Assembly: GCA_965242505.1 (NCBI GenBank)
Contig: OZ251449.1
Coordinates: 1,736,001-1,800,000 of the forward strand
Length of the DNA stretch: 64,000 nucleotides
Origin: UBA2966 sp965242505
GTDB taxonomy: Bacteria; Pseudomonadota; Alphaproteobacteria; UBA2966
Direction of reading: 5' to 3'
Shown: positions 18,874-27,415 of the stretch, piece after piece
Position numbering within the stretch: position 1 is the stretch's first letter
Layout: each line of letters opens with the position of its first letter
The notes under the pieces: generated by a model
What the model was told of the DNA's origin: nothing
Databases searched by the model: none
What the model saw: the letters and a program-made list of their open reading frames with translations, nothing else
Translations under genes and position numbers: made by a program

Positions 18874-19245
18874 CACGTCCCGCCGCTCGTCCTGACGGGG
18901 TGGATGTTCGTGACCGGCGGGATACCGCTGTGCCTGATGGGTCTCGCCGAGATCGGCCGGATCGGACCCGTGTCCCCGGTCGCGTTGCTCTCCGCCCTCT
19001 TCGTCGCGTTCGGATGCAACCTCGTCGGGTTTCTGGGATTCTTCGTGCTCATCAGGCAAGTCCCCGCCATCGTGGCGTCGCTGTCGGTGGTCGCCGTGCC
19101 CGGAGTCGCGTTCGCCGGCGGCCTGATCATGCTCGGCGAGGCGATGACGGCGCTGGACGCCCTGGCGTTCGCGCTGCTCGCCGGCGCCTTGGTCACGGTC
19201 CTGCCGAGACCGGCGATGAAACGCCGCGCCCGATCAGGGCCGTAA
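18304..19245 (+). CDS. DMT-superfamily (EamA) transporter
   Basis: A 313-aa inner-membrane protein with ten hydrophobic segments arranged as two EamA repeats. The first repeat begins LVLLAFIVLLWGASYPTMKAA (with the WGASYP hallmark near residue 37). The second starts around ISPGVLIGLAAAVSWACGTIAAK. Members export amino acids, metabolites or drugs; the substrate cannot be read from sequence. The C-terminal LGEAMTALDALAFALLAGAL helix is typical. It follows the second methyltransferase copy by 78 bp and was partly duplicated with it; the middle of the gene is repeated as a broken fragment 3.75 kb upstream. Confidence 0.88.
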   Translation: MTGATSSSAAAARHSAPTRLSARALVLLAFIVLLWGASYPTMKAAALEIPVLTFRGWAAVAPGLVLLAFARASGHPLRVPRAHRLGVVLTGFFTVTLTHALTNFSTLHIAAGQTSIMIYTMPLWAFIIGIPALGERPTRGHWAGLALGTGGMALLWLQTAGGGISPGVLIGLAAAVSWACGTIAAKSVSGHVPPLVLTGWMFVTGGIPLCLMGLAEIGRIGPVSPVALLSALFVAFGCNLVGFLGFFVLIRQVPAIVASLSVVAVPGVAFAGGLIMLGEAMTALDALAFALLAGALVTVLPRPAMKRRARSGP

Positions 19246-19246
19246 T

Positions 19247-19259
19247 CCCCGAATCGGGG
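19247..19259. terminator. Small hairpin between convergent genes
   Basis: CCCCG-AAT-CGGGG sits just after the stop of the DMT gene and 36 bp before the end of the MFS gene. It is followed by AAA only, not a T-run, so a terminator role is weakly supported. Confidence 0.3.
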
Positions 19260-19295
19260 AAACCGCGACGCGCCGGGGCGCGCCGGGGCGCGCCG

Positions 19296-20567
19296 TCAAT
19301 TCACGACCTCGGGCTCCGGACCGCCTTCCCCCGGCTCGGACCGGGGGTCGAGCTCCGCGATCACCGGCGTCGTCGCGGGCATCGGCGAGAACGGGGTCTG
19401 GTCCTCCACGGGAAGCGGCTCGCGCCGCGTCATGCGATAGACGACGAACGACGCCAGAACCGCCGTCAGGGCCCCGGTGAAGACGAAGAGGCCGAAGGGT
19501 CCCGTCAGGCTCATGATCGCGGATGCCACGACCGGGCCGGCGACCGCGCCGACGCCGAACGCGAACAGGAGGCCGGCGCTGATGGACAGAAGTTCCGACG
19601 CATCTGCGAAGTCGTTGGCGTGGGTCAACCCCTGCCCGTAGAGGGTGAAGGCCAGTCCGCCGAAGAGAGAGACCAGGGACAACAGCACGAGGAACGCGGG
19701 GTCGCCGGCGGCGACGATGGCGACGCTGGCCGCGGCGACGCCCGCGAGGACCCACATCACGACCTTGCGGCGGTCGAAGCGGTCCGAGAGCCATCCGACG
19801 GGCCATTGCAGGACGAGACCGGCGAAGATGGCGGTCGCCATGAAGGTGGACACCTGACCCGTATCGAAGCCGCTCCGTTGAGCGAACAGTGGACCCATGT
19901 TGAAGAACGCGCCGTTGATCGCCCCGGCCGAGAAACACAGCGCGACGCCAAGGGGCGAGATCCGGGCCAGCGCGAAGATGCCGAGCCGCCCGCCCGGTTC
20001 GGGGACGGGGGCCTCCATTCGCGTCAGCGCCACGGGGACGAGGCCGCCCGCGAACAGCATGGCGACGACGCTGAACGGAACGAACGTCTCGGGACTCCCG
20101 AGGTTCAGCATCAGTTGGCCCGAGCCCAGGGCAAGAAACGAAATCACCATGTAGAAGGACAGGACTCGCCCGCGAATGTAGTTGGGGACCTTGGCGTTGA
20201 TCCACGACTCGGCGATCGTATAAAGGCTCGCCGTGCAGTATCCGGTGAGAACCCGCAGGACGCCCCAGACGATCTGCGAAACGAAGATCGGGTGCAGGAG
20301 CGCCAGGCACGCGGCGAGCGCCGCGAGCGCCGCGAACGAACGGATGTGGCCGACGCGGTCCACGAACCAGTGGCTCGTTCGCGCTCCGAGGATGAAGCCG
20401 ACGGAATTACAGGCAAGCACGATGCCGATCGACAGGGTCGGCATACCCTCGATCCCCATGCGGACGGCCAGCAACGTCGTGAGCAGGCTGTTTCCGGCGA
20501 TGAGCAGGCCCACGCCGAGGAACAGAGCCCCGAGGATCGGCATCAACTGGACCATCGCCGGCTCCAA
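19296..20567 (-). CDS. MFS transporter, YcaD-like
   Basis: A 423-aa protein with twelve hydrophobic segments in two halves, as in the major facilitator superfamily. Loop 2-3 has LGARTSHWFVDRVGHIRSFA (near residue 55) and the equivalent loop 8-9 has WPVGWLSDRFDRRKV (near residue 260), the MFS motif A in each half. The overall arrangement, including the AESWINAKVP segment near residue 125, matches YcaD-type permeases. The substrate is unknown. The last 45 residues are Pro/Glu-rich and probably cytoplasmic. It converges on the DMT gene and is followed upstream by a 143-bp gap to the icmF gene, in which I see nothing notable. Confidence 0.85.
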   Translation of the reverse strand: MEPAMVQLMPILGALFLGVGLLIAGNSLLTTLLAVRMGIEGMPTLSIGIVLACNSVGFILGARTSHWFVDRVGHIRSFAALAALAACLALLHPIFVSQIVWGVLRVLTGYCTASLYTIAESWINAKVPNYIRGRVLSFYMVISFLALGSGQLMLNLGSPETFVPFSVVAMLFAGGLVPVALTRMEAPVPEPGGRLGIFALARISPLGVALCFSAGAINGAFFNMGPLFAQRSGFDTGQVSTFMATAIFAGLVLQWPVGWLSDRFDRRKVVMWVLAGVAAASVAIVAAGDPAFLVLLSLVSLFGGLAFTLYGQGLTHANDFADASELLSISAGLLFAFGVGAVAGPVVASAIMSLTGPFGLFVFTGALTAVLASFVVYRMTRREPLPVEDQTPFSPMPATTPVIAELDPRSEPGEGGPEPEVVN

Positions 20568-20710
20568 TATCGGTCCGCGTGGGCGCGCCGCCGTTTCGTG
20601 TCGCGGATGACAGTCGCCGCGTCAAATGGGGATTCCAGATCCGGAACGCAAGACCGCTCGCGAATTTCCGGGCGGGATCGGAAGAGTCGTCCGGAAGCGG
20701 ACGGCGGCGC

Positions 20711-23700
20711 TCACATGTTGCGCCGGTACTGGCCACCCACCTCGAACAAGGCGTCGGTGATCTGCCCCAGCGAGCAGACACGGACGGCGTCCATCAGCAC
20801 CGCGAAGACGTTGTCGTTCGCCGCCGCCGCGGCCTTGAGGCGTTCGATCATGGCTGGCGCCTCGTCCGCGTGCCGCTCGTGGAAATCGCGCAGACGTTCG
20901 AGCTGGCTCTCTTTTTCCTTCTCCGTGGACCGGGTCAACGCCACGGTCGTCGTCTTCGGCGCGTTGGCGTCGGGATCGACGAAGGTGTTGACGCCGACGA
21001 CGGGATAGCTGCCGTCGTGCTTGCGAGTCTCGTAATACAGCGATTCGTCCTGGATCTTGCCGCGCTGGTAACCGGTCTCCATGGCGCCGAGCACGCCGCC
21101 GCGCTCGGAAATGCGCCCGAATTCCTCGAGGACGGCCTCTTCCACGAGATCGGTGAGCTCGTCGATGACGAAGGATCCCTGGTTCGGGTTTTCGTTGCCG
21201 GCGAGACCCCACTCCTTGTTGATGATGAGCTGAATGGCCATGGCCCGGCGCACCGACTCTTCCGACGGCGTGGTGATCGCCTCGTCGTACGCGTTGGTGT
21301 GCAGACTGTTGGCGCCGTCGTAGGTGGCGACCAGAGCCTGCAAGGTGGTCCGGATGTCGTTGAAGGCGTACTCCTGCGCGTGCAGGGAACGTCCCGACGT
21401 CTGCGTGTGATACTTGAGCTTCTGGCTCCGTTCCGAGGCTCCGTATCTGTCGCGCATGGTCACGGCCCAGATCCGCCGGGCGACCCGGCCGAGCACCGTG
21501 TATTCCGGATCCATGCCCGCCGAGAAGAAGAACGACAGGTTGGGGGCGAAGTCGTCGACGTCCATGCCCCGGGCGAGGTACGCCTCGACATAGGTGAACC
21601 CGTTCGCCAGCGTGAAGGCGAGCTGGCTGATCGGGTTCGCCCCCGCTTCGGCGATGTGGTAGCCGGAGATCGACACCGAGTAGAAGTTCTTCACCCCGTG
21701 TTCGACGAAATACTCCTGGATGTCGCCCATCACCTTGAGCGAGAACTCGGTGGAGAACAGGCACGTGTTCTGGCCCTGATCCTCCTTGAGGATGTCGGCC
21801 TGCACGGTCCCGCGGACGTTCTCGTGCATCCATTTCCGGATCTTCGCGGCCTCGGCCTTCTCCGGGTCGCGTCCGCGCTCGGCTCGGAACCTGTCGAGTT
21901 GCTGGTCGATGGCGGTGTCGAGGAACATCGCCATGATGGTCGGCGCCGGGCCGTTGATGGTCATGGAGACGGACGTCGACGGGTCGCACAGATCGAAACC
22001 GTCGTACATCACCTTCATGTCGTCGAGCGTCGCGATCGACACGCCCGAGTTGCCGATCTTGCCGTAGACGTCGGGCCTCGGGTCGGGATCGTTGCCGTAG
22101 AGCGTCACCGAATCGAAGGCCGTCGACAGGCGCTTGGCCTCCGAGTGCTCGGACAAGAGCCTGAACCGCCTGTTGGTGCGGAACGGGTCGCCCTCACCGG
22201 CGAACATCCGCGTGGGGTCCTCGCTCCGGCGCCTGAACGGGAACACGCCCGCGGTGAATGGGAAGCACCCCGGCAAATTCTCCCGTCGGCGCCACTTCAG
22301 CAGCTCTCCTTCGTCTTCGTATTTCGGCAACGCGACGCGCGGCAACTCGTTGCCGCATATCGTCGTCGTGGTCAGCGGCGCGCAGACCTCCCGCCCCCGC
22401 ATCCGATAGGTGTACTGCTTGCCGGAATAGGCCTTCTTCATCTCCGGCCACTCGGCCAGCAATCGCCTCGACTCCGGTGCGAGAGCGGCTTCCTTTTCCG
22501 CCGCGAGACGGTCGATATCCTCCGTCTCGCCGCCGGCGTCCCCGACCATCGCCGCGGCGGCGCGAAGCTGCTGGCGTTCGCGGGCGATCCGCGCCTGGGT
22601 TGCCGTGGTCCGGTGGTAGCGCCGCACCGTGTCCGCGATTTCGGCGAGATACCGCGTCCGGTCGGCGGGCGCGATCAGATCGCGGTTCGAGGACGTCCGC
22701 GCCGTGACCGGGGGGAGACCGCCGGCCCATTCCGCAAGGCCGCGCTCCGAGAGCACGCCGAGGAGCGCCCGATACAAGGCCGTGACGCCGTCGTCGTCGA
22801 ATTTCGAGGCGATGGTTCCGAATACCGGCATTCCGTCCGGCGGCGTTCCGAACAGCCCGTGGTTACGCCGGTACTGCTTGCGCACGTCGCGCAGCGCGTC
22901 CTCGGCCCCCTTTCGATCGAACTTGTTGATCGCCACGAGGTCGGCGAAATCCAGCATGTCGATCTTCTCGAGCTGGCTCGCGGCGCCGTATTCCGGCGTC
23001 ATCGCGTAGATCGCGACATCGACGAAAGGCGCGATCTCCGCGTCCCCCTGCCCGATGCCGGACGTCTCGACGATGACGAGGTCGTGACCCGCCGCCCGGC
23101 ACGCCATGATCGCGTCGGGGAGACAGTCCGAGAGTTCCGTGCCGGAACCGCGCGTCGCCAACGAGCGCATGTAGACGTTCGGGTCGTGAATCGCGTTCAT
23201 GCGGATGCGGTCGCCGAGAAGCGCGCCGCCCGTCCGGCGCTTGGACGGATCCACGGCGATGATCGCGACCTTGAGCCCGGGCCGGTGGCGCCGGAAGCGC
23301 CGGACGATCTCGTCCGTGAGGGAGGACTTCCCCGCACCGCCGGTCCCGGTCAAGCCGACGGCGGGAACTCCGCCGCGCGCCGCCGCGCGCCGCGCGACGC
23401 CCTCGCGGAACCGCGCATCGGCCGCGCCGAGCTCGAGCGCCGTGATGACGCGCGCCAACGCGCCGTGGTCGGCGCCGTCGAACCCGTCCGGGTTTTCGGG
23501 CGGCGAACCGGCGAGGTCGAAGTCCGCGCGCTCGAGCATGTCGTCGATCATGCCCTCCAGGCCCAGCTTCTGGCCGTCCTCGGGCGAGTAGACGCGCGCG
23601 ACGCCATAATCGTGGAGTTCCCGGATTTCTTCCGGCACGATGACGCCGCCGCCGCCGCCGAAGACCCTGATGCGCGACGCTCCTCGCTCCGCGAGGAGAT

Positions 23701-24106
23701 CGACCATGTACTTGAAATACTCGACATGCCCGCCCTGGTAGGAGCTGACCGCGATACCGTGGACGTCCTCCTGAATGGCGGCCGTCACCACCTCATCGAC
23801 CGAGCGATTGTGGCCGAGGTGAACGACTTCGGCGCCCGCCGCCTGAAGGATTCGCCGCATGACGTTGATCGAGGCGTCGTGGCCGTCGAAAAGACCGGTG
23901 GCCGTCACGAAACGCAGCGTGCGCTTGGGGGCGTAGCGTCCCTGGACCGCTCTTCCCACCTCCGCCGCCGGCGGACGGCGCTTCGTCCGGGATTCCGACG
24001 ACCCGTTCCCGTTTCGGCCTCCGGCCTCCGATTCTCGGGCCGATCCCACGTCTTCCAGCAAGGGATCTCCTCCGCGACGGCATTTGAAGCTGGGTGCGTT
24101 TAACAT
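20711..24106 (-). CDS. icmF: Fused isobutyryl-CoA mutase (IcmF), B12-dependent
   Basis: A 1131-aa single-chain acyl-CoA mutase interconverting isobutyryl-CoA and butyryl-CoA with adenosylcobalamin. Domains in order: a poorly conserved leader (1-60); B12-binding domain with the lower-ligand histidine in GLFDGHDAS (His 76) and the FGGGGGVIVPEE loop near 150; MeaB-like GTPase chaperone with Walker A GTGGAGKSS (254-262); then the mutase TIM barrel from about residue 520. This B12-GTPase-mutase order defines IcmF and separates it from methylmalonyl-CoA mutase. The true start could lie a little inside the given ATG, since the leader is not conserved. No partner gene is adjacent. Confidence 0.93.
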   Translation of the reverse strand: MLNAPSFKCRRGGDPLLEDVGSARESEAGGRNGNGSSESRTKRRPPAAEVGRAVQGRYAPKRTLRFVTATGLFDGHDASINVMRRILQAAGAEVVHLGHNRSVDEVVTAAIQEDVHGIAVSSYQGGHVEYFKYMVDLLAERGASRIRVFGGGGGVIVPEEIRELHDYGVARVYSPEDGQKLGLEGMIDDMLERADFDLAGSPPENPDGFDGADHGALARVITALELGAADARFREGVARRAAARGGVPAVGLTGTGGAGKSSLTDEIVRRFRRHRPGLKVAIIAVDPSKRRTGGALLGDRIRMNAIHDPNVYMRSLATRGSGTELSDCLPDAIMACRAAGHDLVIVETSGIGQGDAEIAPFVDVAIYAMTPEYGAASQLEKIDMLDFADLVAINKFDRKGAEDALRDVRKQYRRNHGLFGTPPDGMPVFGTIASKFDDDGVTALYRALLGVLSERGLAEWAGGLPPVTARTSSNRDLIAPADRTRYLAEIADTVRRYHRTTATQARIARERQQLRAAAAMVGDAGGETEDIDRLAAEKEAALAPESRRLLAEWPEMKKAYSGKQYTYRMRGREVCAPLTTTTICGNELPRVALPKYEDEGELLKWRRRENLPGCFPFTAGVFPFRRRSEDPTRMFAGEGDPFRTNRRFRLLSEHSEAKRLSTAFDSVTLYGNDPDPRPDVYGKIGNSGVSIATLDDMKVMYDGFDLCDPSTSVSMTINGPAPTIMAMFLDTAIDQQLDRFRAERGRDPEKAEAAKIRKWMHENVRGTVQADILKEDQGQNTCLFSTEFSLKVMGDIQEYFVEHGVKNFYSVSISGYHIAEAGANPISQLAFTLANGFTYVEAYLARGMDVDDFAPNLSFFFSAGMDPEYTVLGRVARRIWAVTMRDRYGASERSQKLKYHTQTSGRSLHAQEYAFNDIRTTLQALVATYDGANSLHTNAYDEAITTPSEESVRRAMAIQLIINKEWGLAGNENPNQGSFVIDELTDLVEEAVLEEFGRISERGGVLGAMETGYQRGKIQDESLYYETRKHDGSYPVVGVNTFVDPDANAPKTTTVALTRSTEKEKESQLERLRDFHERHADEAPAMIERLKAAAAANDNVFAVLMDAVRVCSLGQITDALFEVGGQYRRNM

Positions 24107-24179
24107 AGCATATGGCGCGACCGCGGAAGTTCGGACACCTCGCGGCGGTGGGATCCTTCGCGATCACGGAGCGTTGGTC

Positions 24180-25232
24180 ATGAAGTTCGGCAGGATCGCC
24201 TCGGCGGCGCCACGCGAGACCCCGGTTGCGCCGGCCTACCCCAGGACCCGTATGCGGCGCAATCGACGCCACGGATGGTCCCGCCGACTGGTGGCCGAGA
24301 ACGCCTTGAGCATCGACGATCTCATCTGGCCGGTGTTCGTGCGGAACGGCGAGGAGGCTGTGGAGCCGATCCCGTCCATGCCGGGGGCGAACCGCTACTC
24401 CGTCGATCGGATCGTGGACGCCGTGGCCGAAGCGGGCGCGCTGGGAATCCCGGCGATCGCCCTCTTTCCTCATACCGACCCGGCGCTCAAGGACGCCGGG
24501 GGAACCGAAAGCGTCAATCCCGACAATCTCGTCTGCCGGGCCGTCCGCGCCATCAAGGACGCCCATCCCGACATCGGCGTGATGTGCGACGTGGCGCTCG
24601 ATCCCTACACCGACCACGGACACGACGGGTTGTTGCGCGACGGTTACGTCGCCAACGACGAGACACTGGACGCGCTACGCCGCCAGGCCCTCGTTCAGGC
24701 GCGGGCCGGCTGCGACGTCATCGCGCCGTCCGACATGATGGACGGCCGCGTGGCGGTGATCCGCGACGCGCTCGACGCCGACGGGTTCGACCACGTGCAG
24801 ATCATGGCCTACGCGGCCAAGTACGCCTCCGGGTTCTACGGCCCTTTCCGCGATGCCGTGGGATCCGCTCCCAGTCTCGGCGGCGGCGACAAGAAGACCT
24901 ATCAGATGGACCCTGCCAACACGGACGAGGCGGTCCGCGAGGTGGCGCTCGACATTGCCGAAGGGGCGGACATGGTCATGGTCAAGCCCGGAATGCCGTA
25001 TCTCGACATCGTGCGCCGGGTGAAGGACGAGTTCGGCATGCCCACCTTCGCATACCAGGTCAGCGGCGAATACGCCATGTTGAAAGCCGCGGCCCGGAAC
25101 GGCTGGCTCGACGGCGACCGGGTCATGCTGGAGAGCCTGGTAGGGTTCAAGCGCGCGGGCGCCGACGGCGTCCTCACCTATTTCGCCGTCGAGGCCGCCC
25201 AGGCGATCCAGAGCGCCAGAGCGCCCGGTTGA
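24180..25232 (+). CDS. hemB: Delta-aminolevulinic acid dehydratase (porphobilinogen synthase)
   Basis: HemB condenses two 5-aminolevulinate molecules to porphobilinogen in haem and B12 synthesis. The 350-aa product has both active-site lysines, in MAYAAKYASGFYGPFRDA (near residue 210) and VMVKPGMPYLD (near 265). The metal segment reads CDVALDPYTDHGHDG, without the three-cysteine zinc site, so this is the Mg-type enzyme common in alphaproteobacteria. I chose the ATG at 24180, which gives the usual N-terminus; the frame is open upstream but would overlap the icmF start. It is transcribed divergently from icmF, which needs B12, another tetrapyrrole. Confidence 0.96.
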   Translation: MKFGRIASAAPRETPVAPAYPRTRMRRNRRHGWSRRLVAENALSIDDLIWPVFVRNGEEAVEPIPSMPGANRYSVDRIVDAVAEAGALGIPAIALFPHTDPALKDAGGTESVNPDNLVCRAVRAIKDAHPDIGVMCDVALDPYTDHGHDGLLRDGYVANDETLDALRRQALVQARAGCDVIAPSDMMDGRVAVIRDALDADGFDHVQIMAYAAKYASGFYGPFRDAVGSAPSLGGGDKKTYQMDPANTDEAVREVALDIAEGADMVMVKPGMPYLDIVRRVKDEFGMPTFAYQVSGEYAMLKAAARNGWLDGDRVMLESLVGFKRAGADGVLTYFAVEAAQAIQSARAPG

Positions 25233-25382
25233 GCCGGGAAGCAGTGGCGGAACGCACTGCGCGCAGCCATGCGAAATCCGAGGACACCATAAATAGCGTC
25301 ATGGACGTGACGCCGGCCGAAACCACGAACGATGTGGAGCGAGCCGAGCCTTGGCGTCGGCGATAACGACAGAGCGCGGTCG

Positions 25383-26528
25383 ATGAGCGAATTTTACGAA
25401 TTCTTCGCGGGAGGAGGAATGGTCCGCGCGGGTCTCGGACCTCGGTGGTCATGTCTGTTCGCCAACGACATGGATCCGAAAAAGGCCGCCAGCTACGCCT
25501 GGAACTGGGGCGATTCGGAGTTGCGCGTGGCGGACGTAGCCGAATTGACCACGAAAGATCTCCCTGGGATCGCCGACCTGGCATGGGCTTCTTTTCCCTG
25601 TCAGGATCTCTCGCTCGCCGGCTCCGGCGCAGGGCTTCGGGGGGAACGCTCGGGCGCGTTCTGGCCCTTCTGGAGTCTGATGCGGGCGTTGGTGGACGAG
25701 GGCCGAGCGCCTCCATTGATCGTCCTGGAGAACGTTTGCGGCGCCCTGACATCGCACGGGGGCGATGACTTCGCGGCAATCGGCGCGACGATCGCCGAAG
25801 CGAGGTATCGTTTCGGCGCTCTCGTGATCGACGCGGTTCACTTCGTTCCGCAGTCACGGCCCAGGCTATTCGTCATCGCTGTCGGAGAAGACCATCCGAT
25901 CCCGGAGGGACTCACGTCTCCGGAACCAGACGAAAGATGGAGTACGGACGCAGTGATGGAGGCGCATGGCCGGTTCTCCGAACAGGGATGGGGAAACTGG
26001 TTGTGGTGGCGTCTTCCGCCGCCGTCCAGGCGCAATACGGCCTTCGGGGACCTGATCGAAGAGAGGCCAAAGGGGGTGGAATGGCATACCGACGCAGAAA
26101 CCGGGAAGCTGCTCCGCATGATGAGTCCGGTGAACCTGGCGAAGGTCACGGCGGCGACAAAGGCCGAACGGCGATCGGTCGGCGCCGTCTACAAGCGCAC
26201 ACGCTCCGATAAGAACGGGGTCAAGGCGCAGAGAGCCGAAGTCCGGTTCGACGACATCGCCGGTTGTCTTCGCACGCCGGTCGGCGGCTCGAGCCGTCAA
26301 ACGATCATGATCGTCGAGGGAGGCGAGATCCGCTCACGGCTGCTCTCTCCGCGGGAAGCGGCGCGTCTGATGGGACTGCCCGAGGATTACGAACTGCCCG
26401 AGAAGTACAACGAGGCTTACCATTTGGCGGGAGACGGCGTCGTGGTTCCGGTAATCCGACACATCGCGGAGAACATCCTGGAGCCGGCCCTGGCCGCCTC
26501 CGAAGCGGCAGGAAAGAAGGCGGCCTGA
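25383..26528 (+). CDS. dcm: DNA (cytosine-5-)-methyltransferase
   Basis: A 381-aa C5-cytosine methyltransferase. Motif I is FYEFFAGGGMVRAGLG (residues 4-19); the catalytic cysteine is in ASFPCQDLSLAG near residue 75; motif VI is VLENVCG near 117; motif VIII is PQSRPRLFVIAV near 158; and the C-terminal motifs IX-X are in SPREAARLMGLPEDY and DGVVVPVIRHIAENI. The target-recognition region lies between about residues 190 and 300. The ATG at 25383 places motif I at the normal distance from the start. It is followed by a small ORF and vsr, as in E. coli-like dcm-vsr pairs, with no restriction-enzyme gene visible. The target is unknown. Confidence 0.93.
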   Translation: MSEFYEFFAGGGMVRAGLGPRWSCLFANDMDPKKAASYAWNWGDSELRVADVAELTTKDLPGIADLAWASFPCQDLSLAGSGAGLRGERSGAFWPFWSLMRALVDEGRAPPLIVLENVCGALTSHGGDDFAAIGATIAEARYRFGALVIDAVHFVPQSRPRLFVIAVGEDHPIPEGLTSPEPDERWSTDAVMEAHGRFSEQGWGNWLWWRLPPPSRRNTAFGDLIEERPKGVEWHTDAETGKLLRMMSPVNLAKVTAATKAERRSVGAVYKRTRSDKNGVKAQRAEVRFDDIAGCLRTPVGGSSRQTIMIVEGGEIRSRLLSPREAARLMGLPEDYELPEKYNEAYHLAGDGVVVPVIRHIAENILEPALAASEAAGKKAA

Positions 26529-26533
26529 ACCGT

Positions 26534-26749
26534 ATGCCGGCCGGTCTCGAGGTCGCGGTCGCCGAGGGACTGGCCGACGGAATCGATATTTTCGAGATCG
26601 AGCAGTTCGTGGCGTTGAACCTGTACGAGATGGGCGAATTCGCGGCGGCGGGGCGTCGTACGGTGGCCGGCGATCCGGTGGCCCGCTGCAACGGAATCGT
26701 GGAGGACGTGGAAACCGATCCGGTCCTGAAAATCGAAATCCGGAAATGA
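26534..26749 (+). CDS. Small protein of unknown function between dcm and vsr
   Basis: This 71-aa acidic ORF starts five bases after the dcm stop and overlaps the vsr start by four bases (ATGA), so it is positioned as part of the operon. It reads MPAGLEVAVAEGLADGIDIF, then EIEQFVALNLYEMGEFAAAG, and ends VLKIEIRK. I recognise no family. The tight coupling on both sides is the main reason to accept it as a gene. It might be a remnant of another modification or restriction gene, but nothing shows this directly. Confidence 0.55.
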   Translation: MPAGLEVAVAEGLADGIDIFEIEQFVALNLYEMGEFAAAGRRTVAGDPVARCNGIVEDVETDPVLKIEIRK

Positions 26750-27147
26750 CCCAGCGTCCGGAGGACCGCAGCAGGACGATGCGCGCGGTCAAGAGCCGCG
26801 ATACGGGGCTGGAAATGACCGTCCGGCGTCTGACGCATGGCATGGGCTACCGCTACCGTCTTCATCGCAAGGACCTTCCCGGCAAGCCGGACTTGACGTT
26901 TCCGGCGCGCCGCAAGGTGATCTTCGTTCATGGATGCTTCTGGCACCAACACCACTGTCCGCGTGGGGCGCGATCCCCAAAGTCGAACCGGGATTATTGG
27001 GTGCCGAAACTCCAACGCAACAAGCAGCGTGACGCCGAACACCAACGCCGCCTTCGCGAGATGGGTTGGAACGTGCTGGTCATCTGGGAATGCGAGATGG
27101 GAAATCACGACGCCATCCGGGCGCGAATCGAGAGGTTCCTGGCGTAA
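26746..27147 (+). CDS. vsr: Very short patch repair (Vsr) endonuclease
   Basis: Vsr nicks DNA 5' of the T in T:G mismatches made when 5-methylcytosine deaminates, and so protects sites methylated by its partner Dcm. The 133-aa product starts with RSRTMRAVKSRDTGLEM (residues 8-24), has the catalytic aspartate in the LPGKPDLTFP segment (near residue 48), and the zinc/active-site block VIFVHGCFWHQHHCP (residues 57-71). Length and motifs are complete. It is translationally coupled to the small ORF behind dcm. The pairing implies that the neighbouring methyltransferase is active. Confidence 0.95.
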   Translation: MTQRPEDRSRTMRAVKSRDTGLEMTVRRLTHGMGYRYRLHRKDLPGKPDLTFPARRKVIFVHGCFWHQHHCPRGARSPKSNRDYWVPKLQRNKQRDAEHQRRLREMGWNVLVIWECEMGNHDAIRARIERFLA

Positions 27148-27176
27148 GTGAAGCGGGAGCCCCGGTCATGGAACGG

Positions 27177-27266
27177 TCTCCCGATCGACGTGACCTCGTG
27201 ACCGTCCCGCCGAAGGTGGAGAGCGCATGAGACGCCGGCGATTCCGGCGCTGATGACGACGATGCC
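27177..27266 (-). pseudogene. N-terminal remnant of an FAD-dependent oxidoreductase
   Basis: On the minus strand 30 codons read GIVVISAGIAGVSCALHLRR followed by DGHEVTSIGR. This is the dinucleotide-binding start of a DadA-like FAD oxidoreductase, with Ser replacing the first conserved Gly of GxGxxG. The frame then loses similarity and the rest of the enzyme is absent, with vsr occupying the expected position. It marks a deletion or insertion junction at the right end of the dcm-vsr island. The remaining bases of the 268-bp gap to speD hold nothing else I recognise. Confidence 0.6.
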
Positions 27267-27415
27267 GCGCGGCGTCGGGCGGCCGCCGCGCCCGAAAATT
27301 CGCGCGCGTTCCGACATGGGCGAAGTTGTTGCTGTTTTCTTCGGGGCTTCCCATCACAATACGTCATGCGCCGAGCCGCGGGCGCGGTGTCCGAGCGGAG
27401 AGAAACGGATAGACC

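Noticed and set aside
20579..24103. 1174-codon open frame antisense to icmF
   Set aside because: The mirror image of a well-conserved gene with Arg/His-rich, domain-free product; no ribosome site; typical shadow frame.
25241..25260. GCAGTG/CACTGC hairpin after hemB as a terminator
   Set aside because: Only a six-bp stem and no T-run on either side.
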